A DNA stretch of 64,000 nt, taken from positions 43,616,193 to 43,680,192 of the forward strand of contig OY986439.1 of the NCBI GenBank assembly GCA_963920525.1, written 5' to 3'. The notes below the pieces were generated by a model. The model ran no database searches, had not been told where the DNA came from, and saw nothing but the letters and a program-made list of their open reading frames with translations. Source of the stretch: Dichetophora obliterata (taxonomy: Eukaryota > Arthropoda > Insecta > Diptera > Sciomyzidae). Made by a program: the position numbers and the translations under genes. This document shows positions 1 to 10,734 of the stretch, one piece after another; position 1 is the first letter of the stretch; each line of letters opens with the position of its first letter.

Positions 1-649
1 TGAAAAAATAAGTGGAATAAAACAAGCCCAAACGAACAAAGGTATACTCAGTTGCCACACATATTCCCCTTTTTAAAACCTTACTAATACATTATTGTAT
101 AACTTTCTGAGATTGAAATTTTTATGCAGAAATACCCAACATTTGTAATAAAAAATTTAATGACGACTGAAATCGGCCAACATATTTAAAGAAATTTTCT
201 TAGCTCAAGAACTCTGATGTGAAATCTTAATTTCATAGACTTAACATTTTAATTTAAATACAATTGTAATAAATAAATAAAACATGAATTTAAAGGTTTG
301 TGGCAAACTATTGAAAATGGTCCGTTTTAACTTTTAAATTCGAGATGATGGCAAAAAGATCACCATTTTGAAATCTGCATTCAAAATAATTTATTATAAA
401 AGCATTGCTTTATGTCATTATTCATGTTCTAAACTTAATTTCCCAAAGCTCTAAGAAAATTTAAAATTGGACTCGAAATGCTGCATATTCGCTATCAAAC
501 CAACTCATTTCTGTGGACTTTAGTATAAGTCTTGTTTTTATGAAAAATGTGCAAGTAAATATCAAACTCCTGACTGAATCTCTTGAAGCTGTTGAACTGA
601 ATATTTTACTAGATGCTATGAAATTTATTTCTTGTTCCCTTAAATCATT

Positions 650-1249
650 AGAAAAATAAATTGGGGCTCTGAAGGTACGGATAGCCTAATTAGTAGTGCT
701 GTTGCATTGTTAAAATCTTTTAATGTTGATGCTGAAAAGGAATTCTCAATTCGCCATCGCCGTCGTCTTGCGCCGAAACGTTTGGATGATAACAACGCGG
801 CTGCCAACGCGGCTTATTTTTCGATGAACTGTTTTTATAGAAGAGAATTTGAACTTGTATTAGATAAGATAACCTCACTGATGCGAGATTAATTAAGCAG
901 TTGCTTAGAAACAATAAAGCCTCTGTATGAACTCTTTAATTCAATTCAATCTTCAACTAACTTGACCCAAAAGTGAATTCTAGAATCAATAAAATTGTTA
1001 CCAAAAAATTGTTTGTTGGATTCACTTCCACTGAAAGTGGAATTTGAAATATTCTATGATCTATGCGAAGGCGTAAAAACTCTGTCGGGTACAGCTAATG
1101 TTACAGAATGCAATAAAAAATCTCTTCCTGCAGTTAACAAAATGTCGTGTTTGCTGTGTAGTATCTGTCAGGACATAGATGATCTCATTAACTTAGATAA
1201 TATTGCGCTGCAATGTGCTACCTTAAAAAAAAGAAAAATTAATATGTAA
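650..1249 (+). pseudogene. hAT (ZMYM1-like) transposase relic
   Basis: One frame reads from about 660 to 1249 with stops at 890-892 and near 964. Around 740-800 it encodes a basic stretch, RHRRRLAPKRLDD, followed by FYRREFELVLDKI. This order (EFS.RHRRR, then an RRLDD-like motif, then a Y.EF.VLD segment) is what I know from the middle of ZMYM1-like hAT transposases. The second part (995-1249) carries LLDSLPLKVEFEIFYDLCEGV-like helical sequence but no recognisable C-terminal dimerisation motif. Upstream coding is lost. The family call rests on pattern memory; the frame continuity is seen directly. Confidence 0.45.
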
Positions 1250-1822
1250 ATGTTATACTAAAAATTTAAGTTTGTATTTTTATTTAAAACACTTTTTTAA
1301 TTAATTTAAACAATTCAAAGAAAAAATGTAAAAGAAATTGAAAGCCCTGTTTATTTTTAGCACATATAAACTATGAATTTTTAAAACAAAAACGAAAATA
1401 AATTTTAAAGTGCTGATTCGATAGTGTTGAAATACTTGTATTTTATTTTCTTTGATAGAGGGAACGATATGAAAACTGCCTTTAAGGGATCTTCTTGTCT
1501 TGAAAAAGATCGAAAGAATGAAAAGTGTGCAAGTAAATGGTTTAATGGTTTTAAAGTAATGTTGTTTAAAAATTTCAGGATTCCTTAAAACGGTACCAAA
1601 GATTAACGAAAAAGTTCGTTTGAGCTAAAACTATCTTGCATTATATATATATTATTGTAAAATCTCTAAGAATTGTATCTACAATCATCCTTTAAAACCA
1701 AAAACTCTTATTTTTAAAGAATTAGAAATGTAAAAAATAGGGTAATTTTTAAATTTTTTTTTTAAAATGGCGCCAAAAACAGGTATGAGGTTTAGTCGGC
1801 TGATTGTACAAATCTTATAGTT

Positions 1823-1880
1823 TCAAGTATTATCAAGTATTATCAAGTATTTCAAGTATTATCAAGTATTAATTAAGTAT
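1823..1880. repeat. Short tandem repeat, CAAGTATTAT unit
   Basis: About five imperfect copies of a 10-bp unit (TATCAAGTAT) lie in tandem, inside the hAT remnant. Confidence 0.8.
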
Positions 1881-2281
1881 TATGGTAGTTTAAATGAACC
1901 AGAAAAATTTGCATTTACCTGTTGTAAATGCTGAGAAATCGTTGCCACCTTTTTGGATTCGAAAAATGATGTTTAAATTGCGAAAAGCTTAAGAGAGCAG
2001 ATAAAAGGCCAAACCAAAAAAAATTCAAAACATACTTAATTATATGTATTTGTGTACACAAACTTTTTTTTTATCATTAAAAAAAGTTTTTAGTAAAAAT
2101 AATTACAAAGTGTTTTTCTTAGCCGTTCAAATGAAAAATACCCCTTAAGATTTATTTATATTGATCGAACGGATGAGTATTTTTATATAATTCAACTATG
2201 TTTAAAAAAAAGTCGGTACTTAAGGGTATCAGTCGGCCAAAATACATTGATACCCCTCAATCAAAATTAGGTACGCCCCTG

Positions 2282-2926
2282 CTTACACTTTTAAAAATAT
2301 TATTTTATCAGTATATTTTTGCAAAGATTAAATGGAATTGTTTTGAGGTCGTTATTTTAATTTTATAAAATTTTTTTGAAAGTACAAATTTTTTTCAATG
2401 AATTTATCTTTCAAAGCATTTGTATTCTATAATATTTTTATTTAAATATTGTACATTTAGTAAAATTTAATTTTTTAAAATATAAGCAGGCTTAGTTAAA
2501 TAATTTTTAAAACCAAAAAGTGTAAAAAAATCAATTTTGTGATGTTTTTCTCTCTCCCTTAACAAAGTCAGAAGAGAATCATTTCCAGGCGTCTTAAATT
2601 AATACATAAAAGATATTTCTTCCAAAGCTATGTATTTCAAAATAAGTGGCAGATTTAATTTAAAAAATTGCAATTTTTTTAGGCCATTATTTTACTTTCA
2701 GCAAATATATATTTTTAGCCTTAAATTTTTTATAATCTCTTAAACTGTACAAAAAGGCTAAAAGGGAATTTCTACCCATTTTACCGTTTATTTTTATGAT
2801 ATTATTTCAAGGTTTAATAAATTCCTAACAAAAAAGTATCCACCTTTAACTATGCCTTCGAAATGGAATCTAATGATTTTCGAACTAAAAACAAATTGAT
2901 TAAAAAATTTAATTTTTTAAGACTAA
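2282..2926. other. AT-rich stretch with no gene seen
   Basis: Long A/T runs. No ORF over 60 codons and no repeat pair that I can see. Confidence 0.5.
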
Positions 2927-3111
2927 GGCCCGGTTTCACCAACTAAGCTTAATTTGTACTTTCTAATAACCAATTAGGTTAATCTTACTAGTTTAATTGT
3001 TTTGAAAAATTTAATCAATTTTTTGCTGTTGATGACTTAAGTATGGCTGATGAAATGAGTTTTCAGTGTTTTTACTTAAGTTATACTTAGGTATAGTTGA
3101 TGAAAACGACC
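2927..3111. mobile_element. Candidate Harbinger-like MITE
   Basis: The left end, GGCCCGGTTTCACCAACTAA, resembles Harbinger termini; the full Harbinger at 16765 begins TGCCCGTATTCACCAACC. The reverse complement of the right end, GGTCGTTTTCATCAACTA, is a diverged match. Internal ACTTAAGT and TTAGGT motifs are mirrored. The left flank is TAA, a usual Harbinger target, but the right flank is TTT, so the duplication is not confirmed. Confidence 0.4.
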
Positions 3112-5500
3112 TTTAAAGTGCGAAAACATATATATTAGACAAATATTATAGAGAGCATCATAAAATTTGGGATATTTTTGAGATATTTGTTCACAAATGA
3201 AACTCAAAAAAGATCTCAAAAGATGCGAGGAAAAACGAACTGAAACTTTATGATAGTCTGTAGGCAAGGTAATGTTTACTTACGAATGTAATCCATTTTT
3301 AATGAAAATTTCGCATATCATATTGATATGAGGACATTTTTTTTATCAAAATTCCTTCATGGAAAATCCTGGCTACGGGCACCTGATTAACTTAGTCTCA
3401 AAGTGACGTCTTTTTTAAGCTTTGCTGCTGAGATTTCCTTTTAGCATATTTTTATTATTAAAGTATTCATAAATTCTAGCAAAACAATTTTCCAAGGATT
3501 AAACTTATAAAATATGCACTTAGCTGCTCTTTGGTGATGGTCGTTGGTCGTCCACCGGTAAAGTTTTGTTGTGATTTTATGTTTTTTGTTCATGCCTTCA
3601 GCAAGACATTGTTATCCTCTCTGAGACACACACTCAAACACACAAGCATTAAACTCTTGCAGAGATGATCATGCAACAAGCAAACATCTTCCTAGGTGTC
3701 CTTTGTGCTAATAAACATTTATTAGTTTTACATTTTTTTTTTACTTTGTATATACAACGTTCTTAGAATTACATTATTGTATATAGTAGAGGATAATATT
3801 TTCGTGCATAAAATTTGCAAGTTATGACAAAACGTTTGGTGGTGGTGTGTGTATGTGTCTGTATGCGTGTGTGTATGTACGGGTCAATGTGAAAACTTTC
3901 ACACAATGATTAAATAAAATATTTAATGAAAATGGACATTGTCTTAAATATAAAATCAAGGAATGAACAGCATTTTTCCATTATTTATGTGATACTTATG
4001 CAAAATTACGAAATAGAAAAGCTCATAAGTAAAGCTGAGACGCAAAATAGTTAAGAAATAATTGCATAAAAATAAACAGAATAATTTTAATAGCGATAGG
4101 CTTTACGTAATACCGGTTTACTTTAATAAAGGAAAAGCTGTAAAGATAGAAAAGTAATGCTAATAGTTATTGGTCATGATTCTATAAGTTATACAAGTAC
4201 AAGTAGCTTCAAATTCTTAAAACTATAAATTCCTGTATCTTGTAACAGAAAAGAATTTCTGAATGATAAACATATTTCTAGATGCAAATACAAATTGACT
4301 TTTAAATCACTCTTAGTTTCGATTAACAAAATACTCAAATTATAATTATTGAACTTTGAATAATTTTTATTATAGCTAACGTATTTTTTCTTTCTCTTTA
4401 CAGGTAAGATCTTCCTAACAACATTGGGTTTAGTTATTATCGGAAACAGTTTTTGATGTCCCTTCAAATCAATCAGATTTAATAAAAAATCAAAAACTTT
4501 ATTTGCTGGATTTCACAAAACAGGATATGTACAGGTGATAAGGAGTAAAGTGGGTAATACTTAACGTGACCAACCAACCGTACTTCTTTTGAAAGTTTTT
4601 TACTTCTTTTTTGCTCACTGTACTTCTTGTATCGAAGTACGCATAAAAGTACTTATTTTTACTTTTTATACTTCTTCTTGACATAAAAAGATAATTTTTA
4701 TGATTTATTTGGTGAAAAAGAGCATTATCTTATCGCACACGCAAAACAAAACCGTCACAATTCAAAATTTTACAGAATCGTAATTTTTTTCGTAAATCAA
4801 TTCAATATACATATCCTTCACTACTGCAAATATTTATTTTATATTACTATATTCTTGATCTAGAAAAATATTACATATCTAAGAAATATTACATATTGTT
4901 TTTTTTTTTTTTTCATTTTTGTATTTTGTATGTATGTATATATATATTGTATGGAAGTGTTTTAACTTTAACTGAAAAAACTACCAGCACACAGAAATTT
5001 TAATGTTTTGATATAGCAAAAGCTTTATTAAAATTTATCTAAGGAAATATTTGCACTTTAACACACTTTTTATTCCAAATAGAATAAGTTATACGTTAGC
5101 ATGAAAAAAATACAAATCAAAATTACCAATTTACATAAAAATTTCAAACACGTTTTAGAGAAAAATATGCAAAAGATTGTAGAGGATAACTCAAAATTTA
5201 GTTAGCATTTGAAGGTACGTCTTTTCATACTAAATCGATGTAAAACATATTTTTTTTAGTTGTGAAAATAAATTTATTTATTCGTTTGTCAGCAGAATAG
5301 GAATGTGTTGTAAAAACAAATGTAAATCATTGGCGAAAGCTGTGTAAATGCAAAATAAGCTGACAGTAAAAATGTGTGATATTGCATAAATAAAAGAGCA
5401 ACAACAATTAAAATGCCTAGGGAATTGCAATGTGGCAATAACAACTAAATAACAGCAGCAACACTGGCTCTGGCAACAATTTTGCCGAGGCAACACATTG
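3112..5500. other. No recognised gene; GT-rich microsatellite at about 3835-3885
   Basis: Two minus-strand ORFs (4189-4467 and 4499-4684) are open but match nothing I know. The second is driven by repeated ACTTCTT/AAGAAGT motifs between 4570 and 4680. The GT-rich tract near 3835-3885 is a simple microsatellite. Confidence 0.5.
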
Positions 5501-6039
5501 ACCTACACTGAGAAAAGAGTTTCTTGCCATCAACGTTTTCTAACTATTTTCTTTGATATAGCCGTCTTGAAATTCTTTTTTTATTATATCACTAGATGGC
5601 CTGGCAGACGTTGTTCTGCGCCTTTCTGTCTTCCACAAATATGGGTGAAGTTGCATACGTCATGTTGTGCAAATATTAATAAAGTTGACAAAAGTGCCAC
5701 CATCGGATAGACATGAACCACTTTAAAGTCGTTTAAAAGTTGTGCGAATGATTTTATTTAGTAAATTTTCTTAAATATCTCCACTCCAGCGCCACCTACC
5801 GGTCCAAATTTTGACAAAGACTCATTTTTTATTTAAACAATATATGGTGTGAATTTTGGCTAAATATGTCCATAAATAAGAACTTTCAACCCCAGCTTCA
5901 CCTAGGAAGATTTAGCATAAACAAAACCCATCCGGAGCACCACACGAACATACGGTGTGAACTCAAGGTGGAAAGCTTTAGTATTTCGGCCGTGATGCTC
6001 AGACATACATAATCACCAATATTTTTATATACAAATCCA
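5501..6039. other. Dispersed repeat debris left of the mariner element
   Basis: The motif GCGCCACCTACCGG near 5789 reappears in reverse orientation near 18970 (ATAGGTGGCGCTTC). This suggests fragments of one repeat family. No gene. Confidence 0.4.
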
Positions 6040-7355
6040 AAGGGTAGCCCTTATTCGAAGCGCCCATCTGGCAACACTGTAACTTTCCGCAGTGATGCCA
6101 AATCGACTAATGACAAACCGCGTTTGAAGCGTCATTCCAAGCAAATGTTTACAATGGAACAGTACACGCCACGCGAACGCTCTAAAATTGTTGAAATTTA
6201 CATTCAACAAAACAAGTCAATAGTGAAAACTCAACGTGCTTTCAAAAAAATAAATAAAGTGAAAAGTGCGCCTTCCAAGAAAACAATTTATCGTTTGTAT
6301 GAAAGATTTACAACTGGTTATACTCTTGGTAACCCAAAGAGGCCAAATAAAAAGCGACCAAGGCGATCGGATGAGAATACTGCAGCCGTACGAGCCAGTA
6401 TTGAGCAGTCACCAACAACATCCCAAAATCGCCGTTCTCAGCAGCTCGGCATTCCCCGATCTACTTTACAACGCATTTTACGTGTTGATTTGAATTTGTT
6501 TCCGTACAAAATTCAATTGGTAAACAAATTGTTGCCTACCGATAAGCCACGTCGATTGGAATGGGCCCAAAGAGTCATCGAAATGGCTGAAGAAGACGAG
6601 CAATTTTGGCATAAAATTATCATGAGCGATGAAGCTCATTTTCAGTAGAACGGAACGGTAAACAAACAAAATTGCCGTATTTATGCCACTGAAAATCCAC
6701 AAGAGATTCAAGAGGTACCTCTTCACGATGCAAAAGTCACTGTTTGGTGCGGCGTTTGTGCTAAAATGCTCATTGGGCCGTTCTTTTTCGAAGATGATAA
6801 TGGCCACAGAGTTACTGTCAATCAGGAGCGTTATCGCGATATGATAAACAATTTTTTCATGCCAATCGTTCGTCGGAAGCGTATCAGGCACTACTGGTTT
6901 CAACAGGACGGCACGCCACCACACACAAGCCGCACTACAATCGATTTTTTGAAGCAATTGTTCCCTGGCCGTTTGATGTCAAAAAATGGTGATTTCGATT
7001 GGCCGCCAAGATCACCAGATTTAACGCCTCCAGACTTCTTTTTGTGGGGTTATTTGAAATCAAAGGTTTACGTCAACAAGCCAAAGACCCTAGAAGAGCT
7101 GAAAACCAACATCCGTCAAGAAATAACTGCCATTCCCATCGAAATGTTGAAGAAAACCATGGAAAATGCTGCAAAACGGGCACAATATGTCGTAGAGGCC
7201 AATGGCGACCATTTACGAGATATCATATCCAAGAGATAATGTAAGCAAATCTACTTGAATCCAATTAAATGATATTTATGACGAACAGACAAAAAATTGT
7301 GGTTTCTTTGATTCATTTAAAAATAAAATGGGCGCTTCGAATATGGGCAACCCTG
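6040..7355 (+). mobile_element. Mariner-family element, DD41D type, both TIRs present (1.3 kb)
   Basis: Inverted repeats of about 28 bp lie at 6040-6067 and 7328-7355. Both contain ATTCGAAGCGCCCAT, and their outer parts differ at only a few bases (AGGGTAGCCCTT versus AGGGTTGCCCAT). TA follows the right end at 7356-7357. The left flank is CA, so that copy of the TA duplication has mutated or been lost. A transposase frame fills the interior. Total length of 1.3 kb is normal for mariner. Confidence 0.92.
6145..7239 (+). pseudogene. Mariner-like transposase, full length with one premature stop
   Basis: A single frame of 364 codons runs from the ATG at 6145 (MFTMEQYT) to TAA at 7237-7239, broken only by TAG at 6646-6648. 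The N-terminal half has a helix-turn-helix region (about residues 5-130). Catalytic aspartates are visible in SDEAHF (just before the stop), in WFQQDGTPPH, and in SPDLTPPDFFLWG. Counting from the second D to the third D gives 41 intervening residues, the DD41D signature of the rosa/Visitor group rather than classical DD34D mariners. The stop falls two codons after HF of the first motif, where relatives usually have leucine, so a single TTG-to-TAG change would explain it. Apart from this stop it looks recently active. Confidence 0.9.
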
Positions 7356-7357
7356 TA

Positions 7358-8439
7358 TGTGATACGACATGACGAAAGGGACCTTATCTTGCCAGGGGTC
7401 AAAATCGATTTTTTAATACCAATGAATAAAAACCAAAATTTTTAACAAAATGACACCAAAATCATGCAAAAATCTCAAAAATTGACGAAGTTACGGCATT
7501 TTGAAGTTCTTACTTCAAAAAAGATAGTTTCGAGATAATTGAAATTAAAGTTTGACTATGTTTTTGAACGTGTTTTTTAGAAGTTTGGCTGCCCTATGAA
7601 GTGCCCATGTGTTTATTTTGATTTCGTTTGGGAATTTTACACACCCCCGCTATTTTTGAACTCCCCCTCCCCCCAAGTGCTGACCCCCCCACCTAAAGTT
7701 TATTTTGCGTGACCTTTTTTTTCATAAATAAAATTAAATAGTATAATAGTTTTATTAATAATTTTTAAGTATACATGTAACATTAAAAAGCTTGTAAAAC
7801 TAAAATAAAGGCAAGTACCAAGTAAACATATTTTTGAAAAAATAGAAAAATTTTCATAGAACATTTTCATCAAGTGCAAGAGGTTTGGAGGGATCACCGT
7901 CTTCCTGCTCCGAATCTTCACTTGAATCTTCATCTTTACCACCAATTACAAAATAATACGCCTCATACGCCTCTCCCACAATAATTTTCAATAATTTGGG
8001 CAGTTTTATGTTCATCCATTTTATTTTTATGTAAAAATACACTAAAGACACTTTTGTAGCAACTCAATTCACTTTGAACGGCAATATTTTGTTGTTGGTT
8101 AAAAGTTCTATAGTGTTAAACACGGCTCATTAAACAAAAGAAAATTACCGATAATGAGATGTAGATACACGACGCAAAACTTCAAAAACACGCAACCAAA
8201 GCAAAGGAGCAATCACAGCAAAGCAAAGTGGCAGCTAGAAGTTTTTGAAAATGGACTTTTATGCCAACTTGCGGATAAAAATTAAAATAATCGATCAATT
8301 ATAGCTCACCTTGAGATATGTAGGTAGCGTTAGGTGTCAAAAACGCAAAACATGAAATTTAGACTTTAATTCACGTTTTGGCCTGTACTGAAAATTTTAC
8401 TCTGGCAAGTTAAGGTCCTTTTCGTCATGTCGCGTCACA
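7358..8439. mobile_element. Unclassified DNA transposon, 38-bp TIRs and TA target
   Basis: The left TIR at 7358-7395 starts TGTGATACGACATGACGAAA. The right TIR at 8402-8439 reads in reverse complement TGTGACGCGACATGACGAAA. I count 34 of 38 positions identical. TA flanks both sides (7356-7357 and 8440-8441), and the left TA is shared with the mariner element. The TA target suggests the Tc1/mariner superfamily, but no transposase motif remains. The interior holds one small acidic ORF on the minus strand. Confidence 0.75.
7854..8015 (-). CDS. Small acidic ORF inside the unclassified TIR element
   Basis: 53 codons from ATG. The N-terminal half is basic and hydrophobic (MNIKLPKLLKIIVGEAYEAY) and the C-terminal half is strongly acidic (DEDSSEDSEQEDGD). 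I do not recognise it. It may be the start of a transposon protein whose later exons were deleted, or a chance ORF. Confidence 0.25.
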   Translation of the reverse strand: MNIKLPKLLKIIVGEAYEAYYFVIGGKDEDSSEDSEQEDGDPSKPLALDENVL

Positions 8440-8458
8440 TATTTAGATACTTCTAGCA

Positions 8459-9270
8459 ATGTATGGGCAAATTCGCCAAAAGTGTCCATTTATATTGTAT
8501 TTATGTAATAAACATTAAAAAATTAATTTTGCAATTGAAAATGCTCAAAACAGGCCTTAAATGTCATTCCTGTAACCTGTCCTCGATCAAAACTATAGCA
8601 ATTCAAAAAATGTAGCTTTCGCAATTTCTATTTCTACATATTCTAGATGACAAGATCAAAATATTCCGTATACCGTGTGAATTTTTGGTCATTCTAAATA
8701 TTTGGCAAAATTTTTTAACATATGTTTCATCTACAAACTTTTTGCTCTCGATTTGACCACTTTTTAAATTTCGCGCCTTTGAGTAAGCAAAACTAAGAGA
8801 CAAGTATCGCTTAAACATCCTTTCAGTGTGATTTTTTACAACTACTTATATTCAAGTTACAAAAATGCATCAGTGGCTTTAGTATTTAAACCAAAAAAGT
8901 TGTCATTTCTGTAACCAATTATGTATTAAGTAAGCTAAAGAATTAAAAGAAATTGAGTATAACATATTAAAGTAGTTAGCAAATAAATGATAAAAACTTG
9001 CAAAAAAGTTTTTTAGTTTTCTCTGATGCCTGCGATCTTCAAATAAAAACGATTTTGTCATTCCTGTTACCATCATTCCATATCGTGTCATTCCTGTAAC
9101 AAAATACAAAACACAAAAAATGCAAACAAATCAATTTTATGACATCATATTGTGTGGCCTGAAGCCAAATAGTATAAAGAAACCATAATTTTAGCTTAAA
9201 GTTTTATTTTTACATTTAACCATTTTTCAATTAAAAAAAGGGCACTTTTGGCGGAATTTCTCATATACAT
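8459..9270. mobile_element. Unclassified TIR element with four copies of a 15-bp motif
   Basis: The ends at 8459-8487 and 9241-9270 are inverted repeats of about 30 bp with one gap; both carry GCCAAAAGTG. Inside, TGTCATTCCTGTAAC or a one-base variant occurs at 8562, 8901, 9056 and 9086, all in the same orientation. Repeated short motifs of this kind are often transposase-binding sites. Two short minus-strand ORFs (8603-8818 and 8903-9109) are present but unrecognised. The target duplication is not clear. Confidence 0.6.
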
Positions 9271-9679
9271 TTTCACTCTGCGCGAAAAATTTACCCTGAA
9301 ATATTTATTTTGTATTTTTTTAAATTCAAATTATATTCAATTAAAAAATTATTTGTCTCAAGATGTGGTTTAGTAATTATAACTAAATTTTTATTTTTTA
9401 TTTCTAAAAAAAAAATTGTATGCAAATAAATGCACACATGGTCAAAAGAATAGGTACATGGCTCAACAAATTTTACAATACAGTTTATTTTTATGTAGTT
9501 ATTAAATTTGTGTTTTGGTTTAATAATTAAATTAAAACAGTCTAATTATTTCAGAATTATTTGCTTTTCGAAATGGTTTCGGTAATTTTTTTCTTAGTAA
9601 GTGTAAGTTGTTACAATGTATTAGATATATTAGCAAAACCATTGGGAAAATCATTTAACTATGTTATATATAGCCTGAA

Positions 9680-9971
9680 GTTAAATGCTATGACGGAAAC
9701 TAGTGGCATTCCAAAAAAAACTTAAAACTTCTCAAACAACAGATAGTCGGATTGTTGGCATAATCAAGAGTGCTTGCCACAGATATCGGATATGTGCTGT
9801 CCTGCAGAACTGTTCGTAGAAGACTACAACGAACGAATCTACATGAAAAAATTGCCGGAAAAGTTCCTTTGCTTCGACAAAAAAAATTTGGCTATGAGGT
9901 TACAATTTCTAAAACCTCGTTCAAATTGTTCAGGACGTGAAGGCGCTAAGAAGTTGCATAATAATTATTAA
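9680..9971 (+). pseudogene. Tc1-like transposase N-terminal fragment
   Basis: Reading across frames, 9735-9770 gives TDSRIVGIIKSACH, like the linker before the second Tc1 helix-turn-helix. 9800-9930 gives a VRRxLQ-like step, then KKLPEKFLCFDKKNLAMRLQFL, matching the usual RKP.KKP.L..KN..ARL.F pattern of Tc1-like proteins. No catalytic domain follows. Frameshifts and loss of both ends show an old relic. Confidence 0.5.
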
Positions 9972-10029
9972 TTATTTGACGTTCCAGCTGGATAACAATT
10001 AAAGCACACCTCCAGTCGTATAAAGGATT

Positions 10030-10190
10030 AGCTTAAAGATGAAAAGTTATTTAATTGTGATTTATTATTTAAATTATTACATGAATTTAATTGTGAGTTT
10101 TAGATCAAGTAAGACTTTAAGAAGGCAACAACAGCAACAACAACTCTGTAAAGAGTCAATCACTAAGCTGACTAACAATCAAAAAATAAG
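10030..10190 (-). repeat. Dispersed repeat 'R', copy 1 (reverse)
   Basis: In reverse complement this reads GTGATTGACTCTTTACAGAG, then a GTT run, then CCTTCTTAAAGTCTTACTTG and an AATTCATG stretch. Copies 2 and 3 lie at about 13976-14070 and 14510-14600. The GTT tract length varies between copies. Confidence 0.7.
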
Positions 10191-10734
10191 TAACCGAACC
10201 TCCAACACAAATACATAAATGTTTCTGTTTACAACCCCATTTTCATCATCATACCATAATTTTCATCATGTATCAAAATTTGTGAAACAAGGAAAAAATT
10301 TGAACATTTTAGCAAGTGCATGTGAAAGAAAGAGATGTTAACCTTATTAAAAAAGCATGAGAAATTTTGTATATATTATTTTGTATATATTAAAAAACAA
10401 GTTCTGCAATAAAAAATCTATAAATCTTTAATAAAAAAAATCAATAAACTTTGAAATTGCATACTGTTGTAACGCTGCTGCCCTAATAAAGAAGGATGCG
10501 CCAATAAGCACTTGCTAATATCAATACTGCAGTGAGTATTTCAACATTTGCCACATCTAATTCCACGCCCAAACTCGTCACCACAGAAGTGGGTAGCAGC
10601 AGCAACAACAATACAAATTTTATAAGAAATCCTAATAATTTGTTTTAAAACACCAACGAAATGCATACATTTTTCTTTTTTAAGGAGTACGTTAGATAAA
10701 ACTAATTTTAACGTTATATCTAACGGTAACATCA

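Larger units (their letters stand above)
1..2281 (+). mobile_element. hAT-type DNA transposon, 3' part (left end off the window)
   Basis: The right boundary is suggested by the terminal motif TAGGTACGCCCCTG at 2268-2281. Its reverse complement, CAGGGGCGTACCTA, has the CAGGGGCG start typical of many hAT inverted repeats. Upstream, at 650-1249, is a transposase relic of the ZMYM1-like hAT type. The motif TCGGCCAA recurs near 172 and 2232. No matching left TIR is present, so the element must begin before base 1 or be truncated. The 8-bp target duplication cannot be tested from this window. Confidence 0.5.

Noticed and set aside
6478..6957. 159-codon minus-strand ORF
   Set aside because: Antisense shadow of the mariner transposase.
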